From: an uncultured Nioella sp.
Lineage (GTDB): Bacteria; Pseudomonadota; Alphaproteobacteria; Rhodobacterales; Rhodobacteraceae
DNA length: 64,000 nucleotides
NCBI GenBank assembly: GCA_947495575.1
Contig: CANLZL010000002.1
Coordinates: 186,001 to 250,000, forward strand
Direction of reading: 5' to 3'
The notes under the pieces are model-generated. The model worked only from the letters and a program-made list of their open reading frames with translations, was not told where the DNA came from and searched no databases. Position numbers and translations under genes: made by a program. Within the stretch, counting starts at the first letter, position 1, and every line of letters begins with the position of its first letter. Positions 47,201-54,461 of this stretch are shown in pieces.

Positions 47201-47600
47201 TTCCCATACCGCAACCGGCATAAACCCCTATGGGGCCTTGGAAATTTTCTGGAACATGACCAGCTTGTTCTATCGCTTCCCACGCCACTTCAAGGAAATG
47301 GCGGTGCTGCGGATCCATGATGGCCGCTTCTTTTGGCGACAGGCCAAAGAACTCCGCATCGAAATCTGCGAAATCTTTTAGGTCGGCCGCAAACGGCACG
47401 TAGTCGGGCCGATCAATCAGATGCGGCGCCTCACCGTTTTCCAATAGTTCTTCACGACCTAGGGCCCGGATCGAGGACACCCCGTTCCGAAGATTTTGCC
47501 AATAAGACGCAACGTCTCCCGCACCGGGTAGATGCGCGGCCATGCCAATTATGGCGATATCATTTTCTGCGACCTCAGGGGCGCTTTCTGCTCGACTCAT
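41241..47600 (-). CDS. Type I polyketide synthase: KS-AT-KR-DH-ACP-TE
   Basis: The 2119-residue synthase has, in order: ketosynthase (about 12-440) with the active Cys in LQTACSTSLVA and His in VECHGTGTYLGDP and SVKTNIGHLDTAAG; acyltransferase (about 520-830) with GHSMGEN and the active Ser near 636; ketoreductase (about 1150-1340) with VLVTGGYGGIGTSVAE and catalytic SSSSTVTAPAGQVDYVAANE; dehydratase (about 1380-1640) with LDHHRTKAGDALLPG and VDIATGW; ACP with DLGGHSLIAV (about 1771); and a thioesterase with GGFSGGGITAYEMA (about 1918), MLDTPLP and GDHDSM. All catalytic residues are visible. KR before DH is the reverse of the usual order. It is the first gene of the operon and its stop overlaps the glycosyltransferase. 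The ATG at 47600 is chosen; a GTG at 47696 would add 32 residues without domain support. Confidence 0.94.
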   Translation of the reverse strand: MSRAESAPEVAENDIAIIGMAAHLPGAGDVASYWQNLRNGVSSIRALGREELLENGEAPHLIDRPDYVPFAADLKDFADFDAEFFGLSPKEAAIMDPQHRHFLEVAWEAIEQAGHVPENFQGPIGVYAGCGMGSYFYFNVCSNRDLVDQTGMFLLRHTGNDKDFMATRASHIFDLKGPSINLQTACSTSLVATHYASQALLMGECDMAIAGGVTIELPHARGYVFKEGEILSPDGECHAFDHRAEGTVFGSGAGAVVLRRAEDAIRDGDHIWAIIKGSAINNDGADKAGYLAPSVGGQAEAIAEAQALAGVPADSVDYVECHGTGTYLGDPIEVAALTDAFRRTTRAEGFCRIGSVKTNIGHLDTAAGVASLIKTSLALHHKQIPPSLGFEKPNPAIGFEGSPFKVNDRLTDWPETDHPALAGVNSLGVGGTNAHVILQEAPKRAESGASDWPFQLFCLSARSRKALDANADRLATHLEANPDQDLADIAWTLKEGRRAFEKRRVVVAETAGEAAALLRENDPRRVFTHTALDNSPDVTFMFPGGGAQYAGMARDLYETEPVFADWMNRGLEVLQPKLDFDIRTLWLPEEGKEDAANEQLKTPSAQLPLIMITEYALAQLWISWGVSPKALIGHSMGENTAACLAGVMSFEDCIGLVHLRGQLMDSVEPGGMLSVGVSADALRPYLGDALDLAVVNGPEMCVASGPEAALSGLAEKLEAEDIQCQRIPINIAAHSRLLDPILEPFAAYLRGIDLQAPQIPIISNRSGDFLTDQEATSPDYWVGHLRGSVLFADGMATLAKEKSRAYIEVGPGKALASLAAQQPEIDANQVIGTLRHADDPVADDVYFLAMLGRIWALGGEFDWSQYWGEAQRNRVVLPTYAFQKSRYFIEPAEPASGNADTWLMRDDDLENWAWRPVWTPTYADCAWDVEKDISGVPRETWLLFADEAGLATKIAARLKAAGHGVTLVAPGDAFAATEVGYVIAPERGRDSYDQLLHALADKDEMPTRVVHLWQVTQGETHRPGSSFFHRMQEQGFWSLFYFAQAWADQDGGALHIDVITTGATQVADEGLPYPEKSTIMGPARVIPREFPGITAATLDIDRIDPVAVLEEILSSPENRVTAVRNGKRFAQGFRKLDLPTADNLTIKEGATVLVTGGYGGIGTSVAEMLIKRYNARIALVSRGGLPPRDRWPGLLANAAPNDRTAARIRAVERLEAAGGDVITLAADVSNIEDMRAALANIRSRFGGVDGVIHGAGVVDDAPILAKSDAGIEDVFTPKIHGTDVLDQLFPDGTLDWMVLFSSSSTVTAPAGQVDYVAANEFLNAFAQSRMGGETQVLAIDWGIWSGVGMAAEAMQSRLADLPEPTPVALPLLDTSGFDQDGNRTFLAEWKPEDRWVLDHHRTKAGDALLPGTGYLELASEALAGQGETGGFEIKDLWFLRPLRTEDGKSTDIRVTLPRTDQGYLFRVESAPEGAGWDTNAEAEISMMPQTRPEKLDLAGISARLGPVHSGNGQAMVTPQEAHLNFGANWRVLRQTQLGEREGLARLSLDTPDDAYALPPGLVDIATGWAMALIDGYSPDELWVPMTYGSVKVFNALPSQVISYVRCAAGNDVGDQMASFDVTIAAPDGTVCVDITGFTIRRLTGEIAFAQGAAAQTADPTVRPLSPAEERLRHNIAQGIRPEEGAEAFARALALKMPQVVMSSLDLDALIRQANAESNEGPARSAEFERPDLDSDFVEPEGEIETRLAEFWRDLLGVGKVGAQDSFFDLGGHSLIAVRLFAMVKKAWSVDFPISVLFEAPTIRKIATMIADQGVSNQAPAASNKSDATPRRRFTHLVPMHQGEGGAKTPFFLVAGMFGNVLNLRHLAHLLGQDRPFFGMQAKGLFGDDTPHRSIKEAARDYIAELRQIQPKGPYMLGGFSGGGITAYEMAKQLSDAGEEVSALVMLDTPLPQRRALSRADRVAIQMQELKAGGFAYPVSWLVRRIKWEIAKRRTKSDEPADAPQFHNAAIEAAFLEAVGAYPLQPWDGPLTLFRPPLRGKWTLGDGRLVNDERAYVTHDNDWTEWAPQLEVFEVPGDHDSMVLEPNVRVLAARMRKVIESADRAQSVALAWEGTSHAAE

Positions 47601-47801
47601 TACCGGTGTTTCCCAGTTTTCCCCACATTTGATTACCAGTACTTTGCCACCGCAATACGTTGATATTTGGGCATGACAGGACCAATCCTTTGACACTGGT
47701 CGCCGTTAACAAAAAAATCCCTTGTGGCGACAAACGCACCACCTTTCCTTCGCGGGCGAATCTACTATGGTGAGCGAAACAAGACAGGGGATCGCCACGA
47801 C

Positions 47802-48305
47802 ATGACGACAGAGCAGCCCGACAGTATCGCCTATGGCCGCCTGATGCACAGCGCTATGCGCGGGCTTATCCAGACCGTGCTGGAAGGGGTCGCTGAAACT
47901 GGCCTGCCCGGCGACCACCATTTCTTTATTACATTCGACACACGCCACGAAGATGTCGGCATCGCTGATTGGCTGCGTGACCGCTATCCCGAAGAAATGA
48001 CTATCGTTATCCAGCATTGGTTTGATGGACTTAGCGTCGATGATGACGGTTTCTCGATCACATTGAATTTCGGTGACAGCCCGGAACCGCTCCGCATTCC
48101 ATTTGATGCGATCCTGACCTTTGTTGATCCGTCAGTGGAATTTGGGCTGCGGTTCGAAACCCAGTCGGATGAAGATGATCCAGAGGATGAACCGCCATCG
48201 CCAGATCCTGACGGATCCGGCCCTGAGGATGACGAGAGCGAGGACAGCACTGCGTCCCATGACGCTGAAGTGGTTTCGCTTGATCGGTTCCGCCGCAATC
48301 ATTGA
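47802..48305 (+). CDS. sspB: ClpXP adaptor SspB (alphaproteobacterial type)
   Basis: SspB tethers ssrA-tagged and other substrates to the ClpXP protease. The 167-residue protein begins with the folded domain: YGRLMHSAMRGLIQTVLEGV, HHFFITFDTRHEDVGIADWL and EEMTIVIQHWFDGL, then NFGDSPEPLRIPFDAILTFV with DPSVEFGLRF, all characteristic of the alpha-type SspB. The C-terminal third is acidic and disordered (DDPEDEPPSPDPDGSGPEDD) and ends VVSLDRFRRNH, probably the ClpX-binding tail. The ATG at 47802 fits the family; 26 further upstream codons are not needed. It is divergent from the PKS. Confidence 0.9.
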   Translation: MTTEQPDSIAYGRLMHSAMRGLIQTVLEGVAETGLPGDHHFFITFDTRHEDVGIADWLRDRYPEEMTIVIQHWFDGLSVDDDGFSITLNFGDSPEPLRIPFDAILTFVDPSVEFGLRFETQSDEDDPEDEPPSPDPDGSGPEDDESEDSTASHDAEVVSLDRFRRNH

Positions 48306-48412
48306 GCGCGGCCCGCCGGCGGTTTCCGCACAAATACAGCCACTTACAAGGTACGCGTGAATTCATCTTGGCTTTGATTTGCAGTATGCCGACGTGATTG
48401 AAGGGATATACC

Positions 48413-48973
48413 ATGTCCGGTGATCTTGGCTTGTTCCTAAGCCAATTGATTAGAAAACCTCATCAAGTTGTGGCGCTGGCCCCGTCTTCAAGGGCATTGG
48501 CAGCTGAGATGGCAGCGACGCTGGACCCGGATGGCGGCCCGGTGATCGAGTTGGGGGCCGGAACCGGAAAAATCACCCGCTCGATGATCGAGCGTGGCAT
48601 TTCGGCCCAAAGCATTCACGCGATTGAAATGAACCCCGTTTTTTGTGACCGGCTGCGCACGAATTTTCCTGGTCTGAATGTCCATCAAAATTCGGCGGCC
48701 GATGTGGGAAACCTGCCCGTTGAGAGGGTCCAGGCCGTCGTTTCTGGTCTACCGCTTCTCTCCATGCCCTTTGATCTGCAAAAAAGCATCCTCAGCGGTA
48801 CATTTGCAAAAATCGGCGCGGAAGGGCGCTTCATCCAATTCACCTATGGGCCGAAGCCCCCGATCAAAGCCGAGATTCTGGCCGCCATGGGCCTCAACTG
48901 GAGTACCAGTCGCAAGATTTGGGGCAATTTGCCACCAGCCAGAGTGTATCGGTTTTCGCGTCCGATGAATTGA
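48413..48973 (+). CDS. SAM-dependent methyltransferase (PmtA/phospholipid N-methyltransferase-like)
   Basis: The 186-residue protein has the SAM-binding motif VIELGAGTGKITRSMIERGI (about 44-63) and IHAIEMNPVFCDRL, then AVVSGLPLLSMPFDLQ (motif IV region). This layout matches the PmtA-type phospholipid N-methyltransferases and the related rRNA-dimethylase-like group, so methylation of phosphatidylethanolamine is the best guess. GAAGGGA precedes the ATG at 48413, which is therefore chosen over a TTG 15 bases upstream. It stands between sspB and fumC on the same strand, and no partner genes are present. Confidence 0.75.
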   Translation: MSGDLGLFLSQLIRKPHQVVALAPSSRALAAEMAATLDPDGGPVIELGAGTGKITRSMIERGISAQSIHAIEMNPVFCDRLRTNFPGLNVHQNSAADVGNLPVERVQAVVSGLPLLSMPFDLQKSILSGTFAKIGAEGRFIQFTYGPKPPIKAEILAAMGLNWSTSRKIWGNLPPARVYRFSRPMN

Positions 48974-49170
48974 GGTCTCCGCGACCCGTTTGACACATCC
49001 AACTGCCTGTCAAAACTCTGATATCCGCCACAAATCCGGGCCAAACTTCGATCCCGCACCGTCGGACAGCTCAACCATGAGCGGTGATTGCGCAAACAGC
49101 AGCACGGGCGCTTGCCGCCAGCACCCCTGCCCCTTATAGCGTTGACTAAATTCGCAATAGGAGGCCCCTG

Positions 49171-50565
49171 ATGACCGCCACCCGTACCGAGACCGACAGC
49201 TTCGGTCCCCTCGAAGTTCCTGCCGACAAGTATTGGGGCGCGCAAACGCAGCGCTCGATCATGAACTTCCCGATTGGTTGGGAAAAACAGCCTGTCGCCA
49301 TCGTGCGCGCGCTTGGCGTGATCAAAAAGGCCTGCGCTATGGAAAACATGGCCACCGGCGCGCTGGACGCAAAACTGGGCAACGCGATTGTTCAGGCCGC
49401 TGGTGAAGTGATCGAAGGCAAGTTTGACGACAATTTCCCACTCGTCGTTTGGCAAACCGGGTCAGGCACGCAGTCGAACATGAACTCGAATGAGGTCATC
49501 GCCAACCGTGCGATCGAAATCCTTGGCGGCGTCATCGGTTCGAAAGACCCGGTTCACCCAAATGATCATTGTAATATGGGCCAGTCCTCGAACGACACGT
49601 TCCCAACCGCGATGCATATTGCGACCGCGATGACAGTTCGGGATATCTTGCTGCCCGGCCTGGTCAAACTGGCCGAAGGCTTAGAAGCCAAATCTGCTGA
49701 GTTCAAGGACATCATCAAGATCGGGCGCACCCATACTCAGGATGCGACGCCGCTGACTTTGGGTCAGGAATTCTCTGGCTACGCACATATGATCCGTCAG
49801 GGCATTGCGCGGGTCGAGATGGCTCTGCCGGGCATTTACGAACTGGCCCAAGGCGGCACGGCTGTCGGAACCGGTCTGAACACCAAGAATGGCTGGGGCG
49901 AGGCGGTTGCCGCGCATATGGCGGAGATCACTGGCCTGCCCTTCGTGACTGCACCCAATAAATTCGAAGCGCTTTCCGCCCATGACGCCATGGTCTTCAT
50001 GTCTGGCGCTTTGGCAACGGTCGCAGGCAGCATGTATAAAATCGCCAATGATATCCGGTTCCTGGGCTCTGGCCCACGTTCTGGCCTTGGTGAATTGATC
50101 CTGCCGGAAAATGAGCCCGGATCGTCGATCATGCCGGGCAAGGTGAACCCGACTCAGGCCGAGGCCATGACCCAGGTCGCGGCCCATGTCATAGGCAACA
50201 ACGCCGCGATGACATTCGCCGGATCGCAGGGCCATTTCGAGCTTAACGTCTATAACCCGATGATGAGCTATAACCTGCTGCAATCCATCCAGCTTTTGGG
50301 CGATGTGGCCGACAGCTTCACTGAACGTATGCTGATGGGCATCGAGGCCAATGAACCACGCATCGACAAGCTGATGAAGGAAAGCCTGATGCTGGTAACA
50401 GCACTGGCGCCGACCATTGGCTATGACAACGCAACCAAAGTGGCCAAGACCGCGCATAAAAATGGCACCACGTTGAAGGAAGAAGCCATCGCGCTTGGCT
50501 TTGTCGACGAAGAAACCTTTGATCGTGTTGTCCGGCCCGAGCAGATGATCGGCCCAAAAGACTGA
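49171..50565 (+). CDS. fumC: Fumarate hydratase class II
   Basis: FumC interconverts fumarate and malate in the TCA cycle and is iron-independent and oxygen-stable. The 464-residue protein has [14 protein letters not shown] near the N-terminus, [57 protein letters not shown] and the superfamily signature [20 protein letters not shown] (about 318-337). The RBS AGGAGG lies 8 bases before the ATG. A strong terminator follows its stop, so it is monocistronic. Confidence 0.97.
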   Translation: MTATRTETDSFGPLEVPADKYWGAQTQRSIMNFPIGWEKQPVAIVRALGVIKKACAMENMATGALDAKLGNAIVQAAGEVIEGKFDDNFPLVVWQTGSGTQSNMNSNEVIANRAIEILGGVIGSKDPVHPNDHCNMGQSSNDTFPTAMHIATAMTVRDILLPGLVKLAEGLEAKSAEFKDIIKIGRTHTQDATPLTLGQEFSGYAHMIRQGIARVEMALPGIYELAQGGTAVGTGLNTKNGWGEAVAAHMAEITGLPFVTAPNKFEALSAHDAMVFMSGALATVAGSMYKIANDIRFLGSGPRSGLGELILPENEPGSSIMPGKVNPTQAEAMTQVAAHVIGNNAAMTFAGSQGHFELNVYNPMMSYNLLQSIQLLGDVADSFTERMLMGIEANEPRIDKLMKESLMLVTALAPTIGYDNATKVAKTAHKNGTTLKEEAIALGFVDEETFDRVVRPEQMIGPKD

Positions 50566-50582
50566 AAAGACAAAGAAAAAAC

Positions 50583-50608
50583 GGGGCCCTGCGGGGCCCC
50601 AGCTTTTT
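50583..50608 (+). terminator. Rho-independent terminator after fumC
   Basis: GGGGCCC, TGCG, GGGCCCC is a perfect 7-bp GC stem followed by AGC and five T residues, 17 bases behind the fumC stop. It is a clear factor-independent terminator. Confidence 0.9.
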
Positions 50609-50675
50609 CTGAGATGGGCGCGACGGAAACCCCGTTTCTCTGCGTGTAAGTCCCAACACGCAAAGGACGAATGAT

Positions 50676-51278
50676 ATGTCGATACGCCTCTCACCCTATT
50701 GGCTCTGGATGGTTCTGACGCTTCCGGGCGCTATGTTCACCTACACGCTGGCAACTTCTTCTGACCCACGCATTGCGCATGATCTGCTACACCCAAGTGG
50801 TGAGTTTGCGGCACGCTTCATGATTATCGCGATGTTGGCCTCGCCGCTCATGCTCATCTTCAAAGGCTGGCGCGGACCGCAATGGCTGAAGAAAAACCGC
50901 CGCTATTTTGGCGTCGCGGCCTTTGGCTATGCGGCCCTGCACACGTTGGTCTATGTGATCGATGTGGCGACGGTTGATCGCATCCTGGCAGACCTGCCAA
51001 AATTCTACATCTGGTCGGGCTGGATTGCGTTCGCGATCTTCATCCCCCTTGCGGTCACTTCAATGGATTTCTTTGTCCGGAAAATGGGGCCGGCGTGGAA
51101 AAGCCTGCAAAGATGGACCTACCCCGCCGCTGTCCTCACCTTCCTTCACTGGATCGCGATCCATAACTGGGAAAGTCCCGGTGCCGCTTTGGTTCACTTC
51201 CTGCCGCTTTTCGCGCTGGAGGCCTATCGGGTCTGGTATTGGTATTTGCGCCCGCGAACCCGCTCGAAACCCGCTTGA
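50676..51278 (+). CDS. MsrQ-like haem-binding membrane subunit (YedZ family)
   Basis: The 200-residue protein has about six transmembrane helices of the ferric-reductase-like family, with conserved His residues in VAAFGYAALHTLVYV and LTFLHWIAIHNW. MsrQ passes electrons from the quinone pool to MsrP, which repairs oxidised methionine in periplasmic proteins. GGACGA precedes the ATG at 50676. The partner msrP is not next to it on either side, so it may be encoded elsewhere or the protein may serve another acceptor. A short DUF4169 gene follows after 39 bases. Confidence 0.82.
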   Translation: MSIRLSPYWLWMVLTLPGAMFTYTLATSSDPRIAHDLLHPSGEFAARFMIIAMLASPLMLIFKGWRGPQWLKKNRRYFGVAAFGYAALHTLVYVIDVATVDRILADLPKFYIWSGWIAFAIFIPLAVTSMDFFVRKMGPAWKSLQRWTYPAAVLTFLHWIAIHNWESPGAALVHFLPLFALEAYRVWYWYLRPRTRSKPA

Positions 51279-51317
51279 AACTTGGCAATTGCGGCCAATC
51301 CCAGTTAGATTGGATAC

Positions 51318-51512
51318 ATGGACAAAGTGACCAATCTAAACCGGTTTCGAAAGCAAAAAGCGCTGGCCGCGAAAAAGGCCCGCGCCGACGAAAACGCCAC
51401 GAAGTTTGGGCGAACAAAGGCTGAAAAGTCGCTCCAGACCGCGCGCGATTCCAAAGCCGCATCAGTCCTTGACGGACATAAACTCGATCCGCCGACTGAT
51501 AAGGATTTGTAA
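51318..51512 (+). CDS. DUF4169 family protein
   Basis: The 64-residue, highly charged protein reads MDKVTNLNRFRKQKALAAKK, then FGRTKAEKSL and LDGHKLDPP, which is the family pattern (NL..RK.., FGR.KAEK, LDGH.L). The function is unknown; such proteins are small, basic and cytosolic. It is often found beside a ribbon-helix-helix gene in Rhodobacterales, and here one lies about 1 kb further on behind the Hint gene. The ATG at 51318 follows a weak purine stretch. Confidence 0.85.
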   Translation: MDKVTNLNRFRKQKALAAKKARADENATKFGRTKAEKSLQTARDSKAASVLDGHKLDPPTDKDL

Positions 51513-51565
51513 GGAAGTTTTTGTCAGTCTCGTCGCGCGAGTGTTGCGTGTGACGGGATAGGTAA

Positions 51566-52510
51566 ATGCCCAGCTACAATATGACCGGCTACAAATGGGC
51601 AGGGTTCACCGATTACGATTCATCTGTTCGGATGACCGTGACAGATGATGATGACCAAATGGACTGGTATGGTCAGGATACCGGTGAAAGCGAACGGGTC
51701 GAAATCGACGGTGACACATTCGACATCCGGATGACCGGCACGATCAAGACCAAGTTTGTCGATAGTGATGGCAACAAACACACCGAAGACTTCGTGTTCA
51801 CAAGCACTGGCGACGGGTATTATTTCGTGCCACCGCCTGGGTCCGCCTTTGACGAAGGCAGCTCGATCACGCGTTTTGCAAACAACCGGTGGAGCGACAC
51901 AGATGGCGTCGATTATGATGAGGTTGTGTGTTTTACCCCCGGCGCGCGCATTCTGACAGACAAAGGTTGGACGGCAGCCGGGCTTTTGCGCCCCGGTGAT
52001 CGGGTGCAAACAGTCGATAATGGCTTTCAACCTGTGAAATGGGCCGGACGCAGCGACATTCCCAATGGCAGACAACGCGCCCAGGGTCTCAATCCAATCT
52101 GCATCAAGAAAGATTGTTTTGGTCCGGGCCTGCCCGCCCGCGACCTTTTTGTGTCGCCGCAACACAGGTTTTGTATGACCGGGACAGAAACCCTGTTTGG
52201 TGAGGCTGAGATGCTGGCCCCCGCCAAGGCGCTGGTGGATGGGCATCGGGTTACAACATCGCACACTATGGCCACGCTTGCCTACTGCCATATCCTATTG
52301 GAAAATCACGAAATCTTGTTCTCGGAGGGTATTTGGACCGAAAGCTTTCAACCTTCCATGCGAACCCTGCAAATCCTGACAGATCAGGCAAAAGCTGACC
52401 TTAGTAAGGTGATGAGCCAATCGGATTGGCACATGCCCGCCGCCCGGTCCAGCTTGCGTCCATGGGAGGCCAGACTTCTGACCACCTCACAGTTTTCGCT
52501 TTGCGCCTGA
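51566..52510 (+). CDS. Hint (hedgehog/intein-like) domain protein
   Basis: The 314-residue protein has an N-terminal part (about 1-120) rich in Asp, Thr and Gly with beta-strand character (MTVTDDDDQMDWYG, DSDGNKHTEDFVF). A Hint domain follows from about 122 to 270: VVCFTPGARILTDKGWTAAG, with the Cys at the position of the self-splicing nucleophile, then LRPGDRVQTVDNGFQPVKW, LFVSPQHRFCM (the conserved SPQHR) and ENHEILFSEGIWTESF. The Hint fold can cleave its own upstream peptide bond. No signal peptide is visible. Family members in Rhodobacterales are common and of unknown role; here the first part may be the released piece. Confidence 0.85.
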   Translation: MPSYNMTGYKWAGFTDYDSSVRMTVTDDDDQMDWYGQDTGESERVEIDGDTFDIRMTGTIKTKFVDSDGNKHTEDFVFTSTGDGYYFVPPPGSAFDEGSSITRFANNRWSDTDGVDYDEVVCFTPGARILTDKGWTAAGLLRPGDRVQTVDNGFQPVKWAGRSDIPNGRQRAQGLNPICIKKDCFGPGLPARDLFVSPQHRFCMTGTETLFGEAEMLAPAKALVDGHRVTTSHTMATLAYCHILLENHEILFSEGIWTESFQPSMRTLQILTDQAKADLSKVMSQSDWHMPAARSSLRPWEARLLTTSQFSLCA

Positions 52511-52534
52511 GTGTTGTCATGGCACAGACCTGTC

Positions 52535-52774
52535 ATGACAGCCCGGCCCAAAAAACACAGCCTGACCCTGAGAGGACACAGAACGTCTGTTTCCATGGAA
52601 GACGCTTTTTGGCTAGAGTTTCGCCGGATCGCCGATGCGCGGGGCCAGTCAGTGAATGACCTGGCGGCCGAAATTGATGCTGCGCGCGGAGTTGAGGCCG
52701 GATTGGCCTCGTCCATCAGGGTGTTTGTCTTAGAAACCCTGCAAGCGCAGGCCGCAGAGAGACATCAGCGATAG
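52535..52774 (+). CDS. Ribbon-helix-helix domain protein
   Basis: The 79-residue basic protein begins MTARPKKHSLTLRGHRTSVS and continues MEDAFWLEFRRIADARGQSV, then NDLAAEIDAARG and LASSIRVFVLETL, the layout of the RHH_4/DUF-type small DNA-binding family. The initial beta-strand (HRTSVSMEDAF) followed by two helices fits. It probably dimerises and binds DNA, and may be an autoregulator or an antitoxin-like protein without a toxin nearby. The ATG at 52535 lies 24 bases inside a frame that could begin at 52511. Confidence 0.8.
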   Translation: MTARPKKHSLTLRGHRTSVSMEDAFWLEFRRIADARGQSVNDLAAEIDAARGVEAGLASSIRVFVLETLQAQAAERHQR

Positions 52775-52782
52775 ATTCCGGC

Positions 52783-54075
52783 CTACAGGCTCGCAAAGGC
52801 CTTTTTCTGGCGATCGGTCCATTCAACGGTGACCTTCAGGCCATCTTCGGTCTGCTCTTCGCCCTCGACAATCCCTTGCTCATACAACCAGGCCCGTTCG
52901 CGACCGGCAGAAAACGGCAGATCCAGATCGGCGCGATGGCGTGGCGGCGACAGGCTTTCGCCAATGGCCTCCAGAACAGGCTCGACACCCGCCCCGGTCA
53001 GCGCCGATAGGGCGAATATCCCCTCGCTTCGATCCGCCTTGGCCTGCAATTCCTGCGCGCGCTCCCTTGGCAAGAGGTCGGTCTTGTTCCAAAGCTCCAG
53101 CTGCGGCGTATCTTTGCTGACGCCCAGATCCTCAAGAATCGCCGCCACATCCTTGGCCTGTTCCTCGGTCTCGGAATGGGCGACGTCGCGGACATGCAGG
53201 ATCAGATCGGCATCCAGCACTTCCTCCAATGTCGCACGGAAAGCGGCGACCAATTGCGTTGGCAGGTCAGAGATAAAGCCCACTGTGTCCGACAGAATGA
53301 TGTCTTGCCCATCTGGCAAATCCACCGCGCGCATTGTCGGGTCAAGGGTCGCAAAGAGCATGTCCTTGGCCATGACCTCGGCCCCCGTCAGGCGGTTAAA
53401 CAACGTTGACTTCCCGGCATTGGTATAGCCGACAAGGGCCACCACCGGGTACGGCACTTTCTTCCGCGCAGCCCGATGCAACGCGCGGGTCTTGACCACT
53501 TTCGACAGTTGACGCCGGATGCGGGTCACCGCCTCATCAATTGCGCGCCGGTCGGCTTCGATCTGTGTTTCACCGGGTCCGCCAACAAAACCCAAGCCAC
53601 CCCGCTGCCGTTCCAAGTGGGTCCAGGCCCGCACGAGGCGCGTCCGCTGGTAGGACAGGGCCGCAAGTTCAACCTGCAACACGCCCTCACGGGTGCGCGC
53701 GCGATCGGCAAAAATCTCAAGGATCAAGCCAGTGCGATCCAGAAGCTTCACGCCCCATTCTTTTTCAAGGTTTCGTTGCTGTACGGGCGTAACCGGCCCG
53801 TCGATCAGTACAAGCTCGATCTCTTCATCATGGATAAGCTGTTTTAGTTCCTGAATTTTGCCTGACCCAAACAAAAGGCCGGGCTGGGCACGTTGCAAAC
53901 GCACAACTTGCTGGGCCACAACGTCCAGATCCGGCAAGGCACCCGCCAGTGACACGGCCTCTTCCAGCGCGGGCCCGGCCTCACGCCGGTCGCGTTCATT
54001 CAGGATTTCTGGATGCAGAACGAGGGCGCGCGTCGGGTCTTTATCCGTCGGCGCGGCAGACGAGGATTTGCTCAC
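52783..54075 (-). CDS. hflX: Ribosome-associated GTPase HflX
   Basis: HflX binds the 50S subunit and helps split stalled or heat-damaged ribosomes. The 430-residue protein has the N-terminal HflX domain ([36 protein letters not shown]), the helical linker with [20 protein letters not shown], and the G domain with [16 protein letters not shown] (G1), [10 protein letters not shown] (G2), [14 protein letters not shown] (G3) and WNKTDLL (G4). Its start overlaps the hfq stop by four bases, the common hfq-hflX order. Confidence 0.96.
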   Translation of the reverse strand: MSKSSSAAPTDKDPTRALVLHPEILNERDRREAGPALEEAVSLAGALPDLDVVAQQVVRLQRAQPGLLFGSGKIQELKQLIHDEEIELVLIDGPVTPVQQRNLEKEWGVKLLDRTGLILEIFADRARTREGVLQVELAALSYQRTRLVRAWTHLERQRGGLGFVGGPGETQIEADRRAIDEAVTRIRRQLSKVVKTRALHRAARKKVPYPVVALVGYTNAGKSTLFNRLTGAEVMAKDMLFATLDPTMRAVDLPDGQDIILSDTVGFISDLPTQLVAAFRATLEEVLDADLILHVRDVAHSETEEQAKDVAAILEDLGVSKDTPQLELWNKTDLLPRERAQELQAKADRSEGIFALSALTGAGVEPVLEAIGESLSPPRHRADLDLPFSAGRERAWLYEQGIVEGEEQTEDGLKVTVEWTDRQKKAFASL

Positions 54076-54305
54076 TCTTCCCCATCGTAAAGATTAATCG
54101 GTTGGGCTGGCATGACTGTCGAAATCGCATGCTTATAAACCAGCTGCGACTGTCCATCGCGGCGCAAAAGCACGCAGAAATTGTCAAACCAGGTGATAAC
54201 ACCCTGCAATTTTACGCCATTGATCAGAAAAATCGTAACCGGAACCTTGGTCTTGCGAACATGATTCAGGAATGCGTCCTGCAAATTCTGCTTATTTTCG
54301 GCCAT
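54072..54305 (-). CDS. hfq: RNA chaperone Hfq
   Basis: Hfq forms a hexameric ring that pairs small RNAs with mRNAs. The 77-residue protein has the Sm1 region [40 protein letters not shown], and the Sm2 motif [16 protein letters not shown], where YKHA replaces the YKHAIS consensus exactly. The short C-terminus (NLYDGEE) is typical of alphaproteobacteria. It is followed by hflX with an ATGA overlap, and lies 156 bases downstream of trkH. Confidence 0.97.
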   Translation of the reverse strand: MAENKQNLQDAFLNHVRKTKVPVTIFLINGVKLQGVITWFDNFCVLLRRDGQSQLVYKHAISTVMPAQPINLYDGEE

Positions 54306-54461
54306 GTTAACACTTGCCTTATTTGTTGTTGCCGTCCCTCGGATGGGCAGCTTAGGAAACCACCGAGATAAGTATGGTCAGGATTTTCGGGGATTTCCAC
54401 CCCGATTTCAGAAGCTTGCCGCAAGATTGCTGCAAAGGTCACCAGAAAGGTGAATTTTTAT

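Noticed and set aside
35673-47600. Reading the NRPS as the second module after the PKS
   Set aside because: The NRPS has no intact condensation domain to take over a polyketide chain and no thioesterase, whereas the PKS ends in one, so NRPS first and PKS second fits better despite the gene order.
49681-50694. 337-residue minus-strand frame within fumC
   Set aside because: Shadow of fumC; includes the terminator region and has no family features.
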